The translations under genes and the position numbers were made by a program. The notes below the pieces were generated by a model. The model ran no database searches, was not told where the DNA came from, and saw only the letters and a list, made by a program, of their open reading frames with translations. Positions 1-10,142 of a stretch of 64,000 nucleotides of DNA are shown one piece after another (position 1 is the stretch's first letter; each line of letters starts with the position of its first letter). Source of the DNA: Propionibacteriaceae bacterium (GTDB lineage Bacteria > Actinomycetota > Actinomycetes > Propionibacteriales > Propionibacteriaceae); NCBI GenBank assembly GCA_017306015.1, contig JAFKJK010000011.1:1-64000 (forward strand), read 5' to 3'.

Positions 1-1
1 C

Positions 2-85
2 ACCGTGAAAGGAAGCAGCTACCGGCTCCGGAACCGAGGCATCGACACCCTGCCGAGCATCAAAACGCAAGCTGAGGCAAACTAG
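2..85 (+). CDS. IS21-type IstB ATPase, C-terminal fragment (cut by window edge)
   Basis: Only the last 27 codons are visible, ending in TAG. The residues (KGSSYRLRN followed by RGIDTLPS) resemble the extreme C-terminus of IstB, the AAA+ helper ATPase of IS21-family transposons, which typically ends in a K-G-x-S-Y-R-x-R motif. The catalytic part lies to the left of the window, so it cannot be judged whether the element is intact. It fits the other mobile-DNA signs in the first 2.5 kb. The identification rests on a short motif and could be wrong. Confidence 0.5.
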   Translation, partial: TVKGSSYRLRNRGIDTLPSIKTQAEAN

Positions 86-153
86 ACACCAACGAACGTG
101 GCCTCGATTTCGCCCGTCGTTTCGGCCTCAGATTCGGCCGTCGCCCACAAAAG

Positions 154-657
154 GTGGCGATCAGCGCTCTGGCGCTGGCTTCAGTGCTGGCGGGGTGCAG
201 CGCTCCACTCACCTATGACACACATCCCCCGCAGGTGCCCAGCGCAGCAAGTCAGGCGCCCAGCACCGACGGTGAGCGTCCCAGCACGGCAGCGAGCGAT
301 GACAGTGGGCAACCCAGCACGGAGCCGACAACGGGCTGCGAGAGTCTGGACCTCGCGAAGCTGAGACTGCGGCCGGATCAGAAGGGCCCGGCCACACTCG
401 CTTACGGCAGCCGCATTATCGGCTCGGCGGCGGTGAACGCCGGCGACGGATACGAGATTGTTGCTGTGCGGCTGGCGGAACCGACCGGGCCGGGCGGACA
501 GGACAAAGTAGCTTGGATTCGCCGCACCGGCGATGTCAAGGGCTGGCTGGTGCCGATCTCTGAGAAGTGGAAGGGCGGCGGGCTGCCAAACGGTGGCGTC
601 CTACCCGAAGGCCCGCAGGCTCGCGCCGCCGCCCTCGCTTGCCTCTACCCGGTGTAG
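154..657 (+). CDS. Small secreted lipoprotein of unknown function
   Basis: The protein has 167 residues. Residues 1-15 (ISALALASVLAGC) form a hydrophobic stretch ending in a lipobox, so Cys15 should be lipidated and the protein anchored outside the membrane. Residues 16-55 are a Pro/Ser/Thr-rich linker and the rest is a small domain with four scattered cysteines that I do not recognise. The GTG start is the only start codon in the open frame, yet the codons just upstream (from about 76) would encode a basic n-region rich in Arg (RRFGLRFGRR) typical of signal peptides. That part lacks any ATG, GTG or TTG, so the start may have been lost or a rare codon is used. It lies between an IS fragment and a tRNA-linked island. 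Confidence 0.6.
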   Translation: MAISALALASVLAGCSAPLTYDTHPPQVPSAASQAPSTDGERPSTAASDDSGQPSTEPTTGCESLDLAKLRLRPDQKGPATLAYGSRIIGSAAVNAGDGYEIVAVRLAEPTGPGGQDKVAWIRRTGDVKGWLVPISEKWKGGGLPNGGVLPEGPQARAAALACLYPV

Positions 658-842
658 CGGGCCGCAACCCAACCCAAAGGGGGTGACCCCATAGCGTCTA
701 GGCCAAAGAGGTCGGCGATCGGGACGCAGTCGAGGTGAGACGTGTGGCGGCGGTGGCGTCAAACAGCACAGGGCGACCGCACTTTCATCCCCATTACAGG
801 ACCGGGTGGACGGGCAGCCGCCCAAGGTCGGCGGTGATCCTT

Positions 843-875
843 AGGGCACGACTAGGGCACGACTAGGGCACGACA
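843..875. repeat. Triple 11 bp tandem repeat
   Basis: The unit AGGGCACGACT occurs three times head to tail (843, 854, 865; the last copy ends in A). It sits about 55 bp from the displaced tRNA-Ile end, so it could be an accessory site of an integrative element or chance slippage. Confidence 0.8.
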
Positions 876-929
876 CCAGTCTCCAAGACCGCAGGGAGAG
901 GTGACTTGCCTAGTCAGGCGCGCTAGCGG

Positions 930-958
930 TGGTGGGCCTTACTGGACCTGAACCAGTG
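930..958 (-). repeat. Displaced tRNA-Ile 3' end (candidate att site)
   Basis: These 29 bp match positions 2391-2419, the 3' end of the intact tRNA-Ile gene including the encoded CCA, with one mismatch (C for T at 948). Tyrosine-recombinase elements that integrate in tRNA genes leave this kind of direct duplication: one copy restores the tRNA, the other marks the far end. No integrase gene is visible between the copies. Confidence 0.7.
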
Positions 959-1068
959 CTGGCTGGCCGTACGACGCCAATTCTGACAAGGCCTTTCATC
1001 GAGGGACACCTCACTGGTTTCGCCGTCGTGCAGCTATCGTGTGTTTGGTCGCAGTGTGAGACGTTCGC

Positions 1069-1641
1069 CTACGCCTCGCGCCATAACTGGGCGGCCGCGG
1101 CAGAGGCAAACCTCGGGACGCCGCACTTTGCCAGGTGTTCGAGCAGGACCTTCGTCGTGATGGCCGGACGCCGAGTGGCCGCCGCCTGTCCCCGCAGCGT
1201 GGCGATCGTGAGGTCCGGCTCGAGGTCGAGCTGGTTGAGCAGGAACGTGTCGGGGTCCTGGACCTCGAGGCCAATCGGGTCCAGCACGTCAGCCGGAAAG
1301 TCGCGCAGGTTCGCTGTGACGATCATGTCGGCCCGGCCTTGCAGAGCCGCCGCGACAACGTGCCTGTCGTCCGGGTCGGGGAGCGTGAGACCGGCTTCGA
1401 GGTCCTGCCAGTCCGCCACTGTGGCATCCGGAAAGGACGACTGCATCACGCTGGCGCGCCGGCGGGCTGCCCCGGACGGCAGCGCCGGGTGGACGGCTAC
1501 GATCGCGGCCACCATCTCGTCCAGAATGCGCTCGCTCCACAGTGGCCGGTACAACCCAGCTTCGGCGATGCGCAGAAGAGTGTCGGCCAGCGAGATCGGG
1601 ACCAGGACGCACGCGTCGAGGAGCGCGCTGTAGCGGGCCAC
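1069..1641 (-). CDS. PIN-domain ribonuclease toxin
   Basis: This 190-residue protein has a PIN fold signature: Asp9 in the first strand (ALLDACVLVP), Glu42, the acidic cluster D89-P-D-D92 followed by RHVVAAA, and Asp114 in TANLRDFP. These acids coordinate Mg2+ in VapC-like RNases that cleave tRNA or rRNA. It starts with GTG three bases after the stop of the upstream HTH antitoxin gene, so the pair should be co-transcribed. The region after residue 115 is longer than in minimal VapC (about 130 aa), matching the longer PIN proteins that pair with excisionase-type HTH antitoxins. The target RNA cannot be predicted. Confidence 0.8.
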   Translation of the reverse strand: MARYSALLDACVLVPISLADTLLRIAEAGLYRPLWSERILDEMVAAIVAVHPALPSGAARRRASVMQSSFPDATVADWQDLEAGLTLPDPDDRHVVAAALQGRADMIVTANLRDFPADVLDPIGLEVQDPDTFLLNQLDLEPDLTIATLRGQAAATRRPAITTKVLLEHLAKCGVPRFASAAAAQLWREA

Positions 1642-1644
1642 GGT

Positions 1645-2145
1645 TCAGTTGGCCCGGCGCTTGCGGACCTCCCGCAGGGCTGCGCTGTAGTCGGGGACAT
1701 CGTCGTAGAGCCCGGCATCCGCGGCCTGTGCGGTCAGTTCGTCCAGGGCGAGGCGACGCTCGGCACGCTTTCGGAGCTGGTAGCCCAGGACATCGTCCAG
1801 ACGCACTCGTCGATGGCGTCCTGCGCCGGGGCGCTCGTAGGAGATCTCACCTTGTTCGAGCAGTTTCACCAGCGTGGGCCGGCTGATGCCCAGGAAGTCG
1901 GCGGCCTCCTGCGTGGTCAGCCGCTGGTCGAGAGGCGCAACGGTAATGGCCTTGCCCGCCCGCATCGACTCAACGACCTTCACCAGCACCTGGTACGCCT
2001 CCATCGGCAATGGCACGGTCTGGCCGTCCGGCCCCAGCAGGGCAGCCGGCTCGGTGACGTGCGAGAGGAAGCGGGACAGGTCGAGCATCGCTTCCATGTC
2101 CGCCGGTGGCAGGACGGTCGTCGCTTCCGTCGTCTGGGTGCTCAT
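1645..2145 (-). CDS. Excisionase-type HTH antitoxin
   Basis: This 166-residue protein has a MerR/excisionase-like helix-turn-helix near residues 78-125 (TTQEAADFLGISRPTLVKLL followed by a basic wing, GRHRRVRLDD). The N-terminal third has no recognised fold; the C-terminal helix should bind the toxin. The start MSTQTTEA was chosen because a TACACT -10 box lies exactly 6 nt before the ATG (leaderless), whereas longer in-frame starts have no signal. It precedes the PIN toxin with a 3 bp gap. In such modules the antitoxin neutralises the RNase and represses its own promoter. Confidence 0.8.
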   Translation of the reverse strand: MSTQTTEATTVLPPADMEAMLDLSRFLSHVTEPAALLGPDGQTVPLPMEAYQVLVKVVESMRAGKAITVAPLDQRLTTQEAADFLGISRPTLVKLLEQGEISYERPGAGRHRRVRLDDVLGYQLRKRAERRLALDELTAQAADAGLYDDVPDYSAALREVRKRRAN

Positions 2146-2184
2146 GTGTCCAGTGTAGACAGATTCGAAAAATCCGAAAGCCTT
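2143..2184 (-). promoter_or_regulatory. Leaderless toxin-antitoxin promoter with inverted-repeat operator
   Basis: Reading the minus strand, TACACT (2158-2153) is followed by GGACAC and then the ATG, so the mRNA would begin at the start codon. Just upstream, TTCGGATTTTTCGAA (2178-2164) carries TTCG/CGAA arms between the -35 and -10 positions, a plausible autoregulation site. Confidence 0.5.
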
Positions 2185-2390
2185 CGGCACGCCGCTCCCA
2201 GACTCAGCCCACCGTGCCCGACTTCGTAGTTCACCTCCACCGAGATCCGCGGTTGACCGACCACAGGAAGTCGATGAGCCCCTCCCCGACGAGACACACC
2301 TACTTCTGACCACTCGGTCAACCTGCTCAGGACAAGCGAATGCCCTAGTCAGGGAGGCGAAAAGAGAGTGGTTGGGATCCCGATGGGGTC

Positions 2391-2419
2391 TGGTGGGCCT
2401 TACTGGACTTGAACCAGTG
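2391..2419 (-). repeat. tRNA-Ile 3' end copy of the direct repeat
   Basis: This 29 bp word belongs to the intact tRNA gene (T-arm, acceptor stem and CCA) and is repeated at 930-958 with one mismatch. It would be the tRNA-side att site of the putative island. Confidence 0.7.
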
Positions 2420-2467
2420 ACCTCTGCCTTATCAGGGCAGCGCTCTAACCGTCTGAGCTAAAGGCCC
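2394..2467 (-). tRNA. tRNA-Ile (anticodon GAT)
   Basis: A 74 nt cloverleaf is visible: acceptor GGGCCTT pairs with AAGGCCC, the D-arm carries AGCTCAGACGGTTAGAGC, the anticodon loop is CTGATAA giving GAT, and the T-arm carries GGTTCAAGTCC. The 3' CCA is encoded (2391-2393). The gene is intact despite the neighbouring integration scar. Confidence 0.95.
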
Positions 2468-2536
2468 GCGAGTGCGTCGCGGCGCAGGAGGCTACGTTAC
2501 CGACTCCGTCCGGACGGCTCAAATCCGCCCCGGCGA

Positions 2537-3322
2537 TCAGTCCTCGGCGAGCGTCAACTCCAGGCCGCCGAGGATGTTCGCGCTCAGGTTGTACAGGAAC
2601 GCGCCCAGCGTGCCCAGCGCGGTGGTGATCACCGTGTTCAGCACCGCGAGCAGAGCGGCCACCCCGAGCACCTTGTTGGCGCTGACCCAGTCCTCGATCC
2701 GGAAGCCCTCGGTGTTGCTCGGGCTCGACATGATCTCGGCCACGGCGTTGTTCAGCGCGTCGAACAGGCCGGACGCCAGCAGCACCTGCCACAGCAGGTA
2801 CGTCGCCACCCAGCCCATGATCCCGAACGCCACCGAGAACAGGAACACCGTCTTCATCACCGACCACGGGTCCACCCGCGCCACCCGGAGCCGAGCCTTC
2901 CGCGTCCGCCGGACGGCCGGTTTCCCGGCCTTCGTGGCCGTTGCCGGGATGGGCTGCGTCGTCGCGCTCGCTCCCTTGACGGCCGCGACCGACGCCGGCG
3001 GGACGACCGCCGTCGCCGTTCTCGCCGTACCAGACGGTACCTTCACCTGCTCACCCCTCGTCGACGTGTTCTCTCGCGCACCCGGCCAGCTGGATCGGTC
3101 GTAGGGCGCCATCAGGTCGTCGGAGTTGCCGCTCGACGGACGGTTCACCGGCCGCGCGGACCCCGGCTGCACCGGATACCCGTTCGCGCCGATCCTCGGC
3201 ATCTTGACGACCGTGTCGCCCAGACCACCATCGCCGTACGCGCCGCTTCCCTCCACCGACCACTCGGCACCCGGCAGAGCATCAGCGGACGCCTCAGGGC
3301 GTTGTCGCTCAGCCACCGTCAT
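2537..3322 (-). CDS. DUF3566 transmembrane protein downstream of gyrA
   Basis: The protein has 261 residues. The N-terminal 130 are low-complexity (Pro, Ser, Arg, Ala), and the rest is the DUF3566 domain (from about VARVDPWSVMKTVFLFSVAFGI), with two membrane helices near residues 150-180 and 215-245. DUF3566 proteins are an actinobacterial family usually encoded just after gyrA; their role is not established. The gap to gyrA is 17 bp, so it should be the last gene of the gyrBA transcript. The position supports the origin-proximal assignment. Confidence 0.85.
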   Translation of the reverse strand: MTVAERQRPEASADALPGAEWSVEGSGAYGDGGLGDTVVKMPRIGANGYPVQPGSARPVNRPSSGNSDDLMAPYDRSSWPGARENTSTRGEQVKVPSGTARTATAVVPPASVAAVKGASATTQPIPATATKAGKPAVRRTRKARLRVARVDPWSVMKTVFLFSVAFGIMGWVATYLLWQVLLASGLFDALNNAVAEIMSSPSNTEGFRIEDWVSANKVLGVAALLAVLNTVITTALGTLGAFLYNLSANILGGLELTLAED

Positions 3323-3339
3323 CCTCCTCGGTGCAGGAA

Positions 3340-5955
<2,616 letters not shown>

Positions 5956-6006
5956 TCAACTTCTCCTTCTCCGGAGGTGGAGGGGTGGTGCGAGTCTGTG
6001 GTGATC

Positions 6007-6109
6007 TGAACCGCCGGGGACAGGTACCGATGGTTCAGCTGCTGGACGCGGCGGCTGGCCGGTGTCGGGACGCAGCCCTGAACCGTCGGTACCTGTCCCC
6101 GATGGTTCA
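6007..6109. repeat. REP-like palindrome pair between gyrB and gyrA
   Basis: Two 31 bp elements with TGAACC/GGTTCA arms lie in opposite orientations: 6007-6037 (inner GGGGACAGGTACC, plus) and 6079-6109 (minus). A partial arm (cccgatggttcag) follows to 6126. This opposed pair with a 41 bp spacer resembles a REPIN. Other copies are near 11.4, 27.5 and 39.2 kb. Confidence 0.85.
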
Positions 6110-6156
6110 GGCCCCGATGGTTCAGGCCGGCGGGACGGCGCGGCGCCGACGGATGG

Positions 6157-8208
6157 TCAGATGTCAAGGAACCGGACGTCCTTGGCGTTGCGCTGGATGA
6201 AGCTGCGCCGCTGCTCGACGTCCTCACCCATCAGGATCGTGAAGGTCTGGTCGGCGGCGGCCGCGTCCTCCAGAGTCACCTGCAGCAGAGCGCGCTTGTC
6301 GGGGTCCATGGTGGTGTCCCACAGGTCCTCGGCGTTCATCTCGCCCAGACCCTTGTAGCGCTGGATCGGGTTCACGCTCGGCAGCTTCTTGCCGGCCGCG
6401 ATCCCGGCGTCCCGCAGCGAGTCCCGCTCGGCGTCGGAATAGGCGAGCTCGTGCGGGGCATTGTTCCACCGCAGCCGGAACAGCGGCGGCTGCGCGAGGT
6501 ACACGTGCCCGGCGTTGATCAGCGGCTTCATGAACCGGAACAGCAGCGTCAGCAGCAGCGTCCGGATGTGCGCACCGTCCACGTCGGCGTCGGCCATCAG
6601 CACGATCTTGTGGTAGCGCAGCTTGTCGACGTCGAAGTCGTCCTGGACGCCGGTGCCGAGGGTGTTGAAGATCGCCTCGACCTCCTTGTTCTGCAGGATC
6701 TTGTCCAGCCGGGCCTTCTCGACGTTCAGGATCTTGCCGCGGATGGGCAGGATCGCCTGGGTGCGCGGATCGCGTCCACCTTTCGCCGAGCCGCCGGCGG
6801 AGTCGCCCTCGACGATGAACACCTCGCACTCGGACGGCTCGGTGGACGAGCAGTCGGAGAGCTTGCCGTACTGGCCCTTGTTCAGCAGTCCCTTGCGGCT
6901 GCGGGCCATGTCGCGGGCCTTGCGGGCGGCCAGCCGCGCGGTCGCGGCAGCCTGGGACTTGCGGACGATGTCCTTGCCGTCGGACGGGTTCTTCTCGAAC
7001 CAGTCGCCGAGCAGGTCGTTGACCACTTTCTGGACGAACGAGCGCGCCTCGGTGTTGCCGAGCTTGGTCTTGGTCTGGCCCTCGAACTGGGGCTCGGCCA
7101 GCTTCACCGAGATGATCGCGGTCAGGCCCTCGCGGATGTCGTCGCCGGAGACCCTGTCCTCGCGCTTCTTGATCATCCCCCAGGTCTCGCCCCACTTGTT
7201 GACCGTGTTGGTCAGTGCGGCCCGGAAGCCCTCCTCGTGGGTGCCGCCCTCGCCGGTGTTGATCGTGTTGGCGAAGGTGTGGACGCTCTCGTTGAACGAG
7301 GTGTTCCACTGCATCGCCACCTCGAGGCTCATCTTCTGTTCCTCGGACGCGGCGTCGATCGCGATCACCCCGGGGTGGATCCGCTCCTTGCTCCCGGTGA
7401 GGTACTTGACGTAGTCGATCAGCCCGTCGTCGTAGCGGAACGTCTGCTCGCGCTGGGCGGAGATCTCGGCGTCCTCGTCGTCGTCGGAGGTGAGCTCCTC
7501 GCTGCTGCGACGGTCGGCGATGGTGATGCTCAGCCCCTTGTTCAGGAACGCCATCTCCCGGAACCGGGTCGCGAGGGTCTCGTAGGAATAGTCGGTGGTC
7601 TCGAAGATCGTCGGGCTGGCGTAGAAGGTGACGATCGTCCCGGTGTCGTCGGCCTTCTCCAACCGCTCCAGGGGAGCGACCGGGTCGCCGAGGACGAAGC
7701 TCTGCCGCCAGTGGTAGCCGTCCCGGCGGACGTCTGCGGTGAGCGAGTCGGACAGCGCGTTCACCACCGAGACGCCGACGCCGTGCAGCCCGCCGGACAC
7801 CTTGTAGCCGCCGTCGCCGAACTTGCCGCCCGCGTGCAGCATCGTCAGCGCGACGGTGAGCGCCGACACCTTCTCCTTGGGGTGCTCTCCGACCGGGATG
7901 CCACGTCCGTTGTCGGTGACCCGGATGCCGCCGCCGTCCAGGAGCTCGACCAGGATCGTGTCGCAGTAGCCGGCCAGCGCCTCGTCGACCGCGTTGTCCA
8001 CCACCTCGTAGACCAGGTGGTGCAGGCCACGCTCCCCGGTCGAGCCGATGTACATCCCCGGTCGCTTGCGAACGGCCTCCAGGCCCTCCAGTACGGTGAT
8101 CGCAGAGGCGTCATAGTTCCCGGCTTCGACGTGCGCCGCCTCGGCTGCGGACATGGGGGCGCTGAGGTCTTCGGTCACGGGCATCCTCTCGGACGTAAGA
8201 ACGGCCAC
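6157..8208 (-). CDS. gyrB: DNA gyrase subunit B
   Basis: GyrB is the ATPase subunit of gyrase. Its 683 residues show the GHKL ATP-binding motifs ([35 protein letters not shown]), the transducer, and a TOPRIM domain with [10 protein letters not shown] near residue 466 and the metal-binding [10 protein letters not shown] near 537. The C-terminus ([18 protein letters not shown]) is canonical. A later start at MPVTEDLS is possible. Unusually it is not next to recF-DUF721; about 29 kb of catabolic genes lie between. Confidence 0.97.
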   Translation of the reverse strand: MAVLTSERMPVTEDLSAPMSAAEAAHVEAGNYDASAITVLEGLEAVRKRPGMYIGSTGERGLHHLVYEVVDNAVDEALAGYCDTILVELLDGGGIRVTDNGRGIPVGEHPKEKVSALTVALTMLHAGGKFGDGGYKVSGGLHGVGVSVVNALSDSLTADVRRDGYHWRQSFVLGDPVAPLERLEKADDTGTIVTFYASPTIFETTDYSYETLATRFREMAFLNKGLSITIADRRSSEELTSDDDEDAEISAQREQTFRYDDGLIDYVKYLTGSKERIHPGVIAIDAASEEQKMSLEVAMQWNTSFNESVHTFANTINTGEGGTHEEGFRAALTNTVNKWGETWGMIKKREDRVSGDDIREGLTAIISVKLAEPQFEGQTKTKLGNTEARSFVQKVVNDLLGDWFEKNPSDGKDIVRKSQAAATARLAARKARDMARSRKGLLNKGQYGKLSDCSSTEPSECEVFIVEGDSAGGSAKGGRDPRTQAILPIRGKILNVEKARLDKILQNKEVEAIFNTLGTGVQDDFDVDKLRYHKIVLMADADVDGAHIRTLLLTLLFRFMKPLINAGHVYLAQPPLFRLRWNNAPHELAYSDAERDSLRDAGIAAGKKLPSVNPIQRYKGLGEMNAEDLWDTTMDPDKRALLQVTLEDAAAADQTFTILMGEDVEQRRSFIQRNAKDVRFLDI

Positions 8209-8247
8209 CGGGTTGTGCGTCCGGCGGCTCGGGTGTCAACGACTATG

Positions 8248-8253
8248 AGTATA
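8248..8253 (-). promoter_or_regulatory. Candidate gyrB promoter -10 box
   Basis: On the minus strand TATACT lies about 40 bp upstream of the gyrB ATG in a locally AT-rich patch. No good -35 is seen. The rest of 8209-8471 shows no gene or clear structure. Confidence 0.4.
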
Positions 8254-8471
8254 TGCGATACGCCGGCAATTCCTGGCGATCCCACGGGGGTGGATGGCCC
8301 TTTCCGGGCCTCTGGAGACGGATTGCAGGCCCTTCCGGGGGCTGAGCCAAGGGCCGGTACGCGTCCGAGGGCGGCAGGCGGCCAGATCGGCTCGCCACGG
8401 GCGTCCGTCCGCAACGACGCGATGGACGCATCCCCGGCGGTGCCGAGGCCGGTGGGTCCTCGACTGCCGAG

Positions 8472-10007
8472 TCAGGCCGGGTCGGCCTGCGTCGACTCGG
8501 CGGCGAGGGGGAGCTTCCTGGCCTCGTTCTCGTCACGGATGGACCGGAACAGCTTGTCGGTGAGTGGATACTTCCAGAAGATCAGCATCGCGATCCCCGC
8601 GCAGAGGGCAGGCAACAGGCCGATGGTGACCTTGATCGCGAGGACGGCCGACTCCGGCTGCACCGGATTCGGGTTCGTCGCGGACGCCGACAGGTAGCCG
8701 CCGATGGCCAAGGCCCAGGCACCCACGGCACCGCCGATCGACTGGGTGACCTTGCGGGTGAACGAGAAGATCGCATAGGTCGCGCCCTCCGAGCGTCTGC
8801 CCGACTTCCACTCGCCGTACTCGACGGTGTCCGCCTCGAGCCCGAACATCACGGTGTTGATCAGCGAGGCGCCGATGCCCTTCACGGCCAGGAGGATCAG
8901 GGCCAGGGCCAGCGCGCCGGCCGGGGTGAAGAACAGCGCCACACCGCCGACGACGGTGAACATGCCGCACCACTGGAAGACGTTCTTCTTGCCCAGCCTG
9001 GCGATGATCCACGGGATGAGAGGGGTGATCAGCAGCGCGATGCCGGAGTTCACCAAGGTCATGTTGGCGGTCTGGGAGATGTCACCCAGCACGTACTTGG
9101 CGTAGTAGGCCGTGGATCCACCGACCGCGAACAGGCCGATCAGGTAGAACAGACTCGCCGCGCACAGGTAGGCCAGCGGCTTGTTGTGCCTGAGCGTCGC
9201 GACCGTCTCCTTGACCGACACCTTCGGGGTCGTCCGGACGACCGACTCGCGACACCACCAGAAGGTGAGGAAGTAGGCGATCGAGCCGACCACGATGAAG
9301 ATCAGCGTGGTCTGGGTGAACACGTCCTGGACGCTCTGGCGGTACGCGAGCGCCGCAGCCTCGTAGGCGGCCTTCGCCGCGGCGTCCGCATTCTCGGCGA
9401 GCTTGGGGGCGGTCTTCTGCAGGGCGGAGATCTGCGGCGCCACGATGTAGGTGAGCAGGACGCCACCGATGGCCGCCCCGAACGCGCGGGCGGCGACCAG
9501 CTTGGCCCGCTCGTTGACCGACTGGGTCATCGCCGAGGCCAGCGAGCCGTAGGGGATGTTGATCAGCGAGTAGGTCAGGCCGAGGACCGCGTAGGCGAGG
9601 TAGGCGTACAGCAGGCGTCCGGTCGTGCCCATGTTCCAGTCGAACAGTCCCAGCCACTTGATCCCCGGCGTGGGGACGTTGAAGTTGAGGAAGCTCAGGA
9701 ACAGCACCGGAACCGCGAACCACAGGATGAACGGCCGGAACTTGCCGAACCGGGTCATCGTCCTGTCGACCATCCGGCCGGCGAACAGGTCGGTGAACGC
9801 GTCCCAGAGCCGGACGATCAGGAACATCGTGCCGATGGCGGCCGCGGTGAGGCCGGCGACGTCGGTGAAGTAGTAGAGGAGGAACGAGGTGCCCATCGAG
9901 AACGCCAGGTTCATCGCGAAGTCACCCAGGCCGTAGCCGATCACGGCTGTCGCCGGTTGCTTCTCCAGAGCACCCAGGTGCTGGCTGCCGACAGCGGTCG
10001 TCGTCAT
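8472..10007 (-). CDS. GPH-family sugar/hexuronide:cation symporter (MFS)
   Basis: This 511-residue membrane protein has about 12 predicted helices. The N-terminal region (YGLGDFAMNLAFS, then RLWDAFTDLFAGRMVDRT and GKFRPFILW) is diagnostic of the glycoside-pentoside-hexuronide symporters (MelB, UidB, XylP relatives). A glucuronide or uronate would suit the uronate isomerase and fructuronate reductase genes in this block, but substrate cannot be read from sequence. The start has an AAGGA site. It diverges from larC across a region with an inverted TGGCAAC/GTTGCCA operator, so both should respond to the same regulator. Confidence 0.85.
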   Translation of the reverse strand: MTTTAVGSQHLGALEKQPATAVIGYGLGDFAMNLAFSMGTSFLLYYFTDVAGLTAAAIGTMFLIVRLWDAFTDLFAGRMVDRTMTRFGKFRPFILWFAVPVLFLSFLNFNVPTPGIKWLGLFDWNMGTTGRLLYAYLAYAVLGLTYSLINIPYGSLASAMTQSVNERAKLVAARAFGAAIGGVLLTYIVAPQISALQKTAPKLAENADAAAKAAYEAAALAYRQSVQDVFTQTTLIFIVVGSIAYFLTFWWCRESVVRTTPKVSVKETVATLRHNKPLAYLCAASLFYLIGLFAVGGSTAYYAKYVLGDISQTANMTLVNSGIALLITPLIPWIIARLGKKNVFQWCGMFTVVGGVALFFTPAGALALALILLAVKGIGASLINTVMFGLEADTVEYGEWKSGRRSEGATYAIFSFTRKVTQSIGGAVGAWALAIGGYLSASATNPNPVQPESAVLAIKVTIGLLPALCAGIAMLIFWKYPLTDKLFRSIRDENEARKLPLAAESTQADPA

Positions 10008-10062
10008 CGAGGATCCTTCTGATCAGGCGCGGGTGTGCGCTTGACCGGAACTGTATGGACGC

Positions 10063-10089
10063 TGGCAACCCACGTGGAACGCGTTGCCA
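10063..10089. promoter_or_regulatory. Operator site 1 (TGGCAAC-N13-GTTGCCA)
   Basis: A perfect 7 bp inverted repeat with a 13 bp spacer lies between the divergent transporter and larC genes, 56 bp from the transporter start and about 40 bp upstream of the larC -10. It belongs to the TTGCC/GGCAA set found across 10-37 kb. Confidence 0.55.
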
Positions 10090-10130
10090 TCTGTTTCCGT
10101 CGGGGTGGCCGGTGGACGGCGGACTGGCCG

Positions 10131-10142
10131 TACGATCGACGG
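10131..10142 (+). promoter_or_regulatory. larC leaderless promoter -10
   Basis: TACGAT followed by 6 nt (CGACGG) and the GTG start matches the TANNNT-6-start pattern of actinobacterial leaderless genes. No ribosome binding site is seen upstream of the GTG. Confidence 0.5.

Larger units (their letters stand above)
658..1068. other. Gene-free stretch between lipoprotein and toxin gene
   Basis: No credible gene is seen. The stretch holds a triple 11 bp direct repeat (843-875), the word cctagtcagg at 909-918 (repeated at 2344-2353 near the tRNA), and a displaced copy of the tRNA-Ile 3' end (930-958). It looks like a junction left by integration events. Confidence 0.6.
930..2419. mobile_element. 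Candidate mini-island bracketed by tRNA-Ile 3' end repeats
   Basis: Two near-identical 29 bp direct repeats (930-958 and 2391-2419) enclose about 1.4 kb that holds only a toxin-antitoxin pair. This fits a decayed or non-autonomous integrated element, or the inner remnant of tandem integrations in the tRNA-Ile locus. The IstB fragment further left supports a mobile-DNA hotspot. Boundaries are inferred from the repeats alone. Confidence 0.45.

Noticed and set aside
8175..8536. Possible small gene between gyrB and the transporter
   Set aside because: The frames overlap gyrB or the transporter 3' end and have no motif or start signal.
10072..10081. CACGTGGAAC as a third parS site
   Set aside because: Only one arm matches; it is part of the TGGCAAC/GTTGCCA operator spacer and far from parAB.
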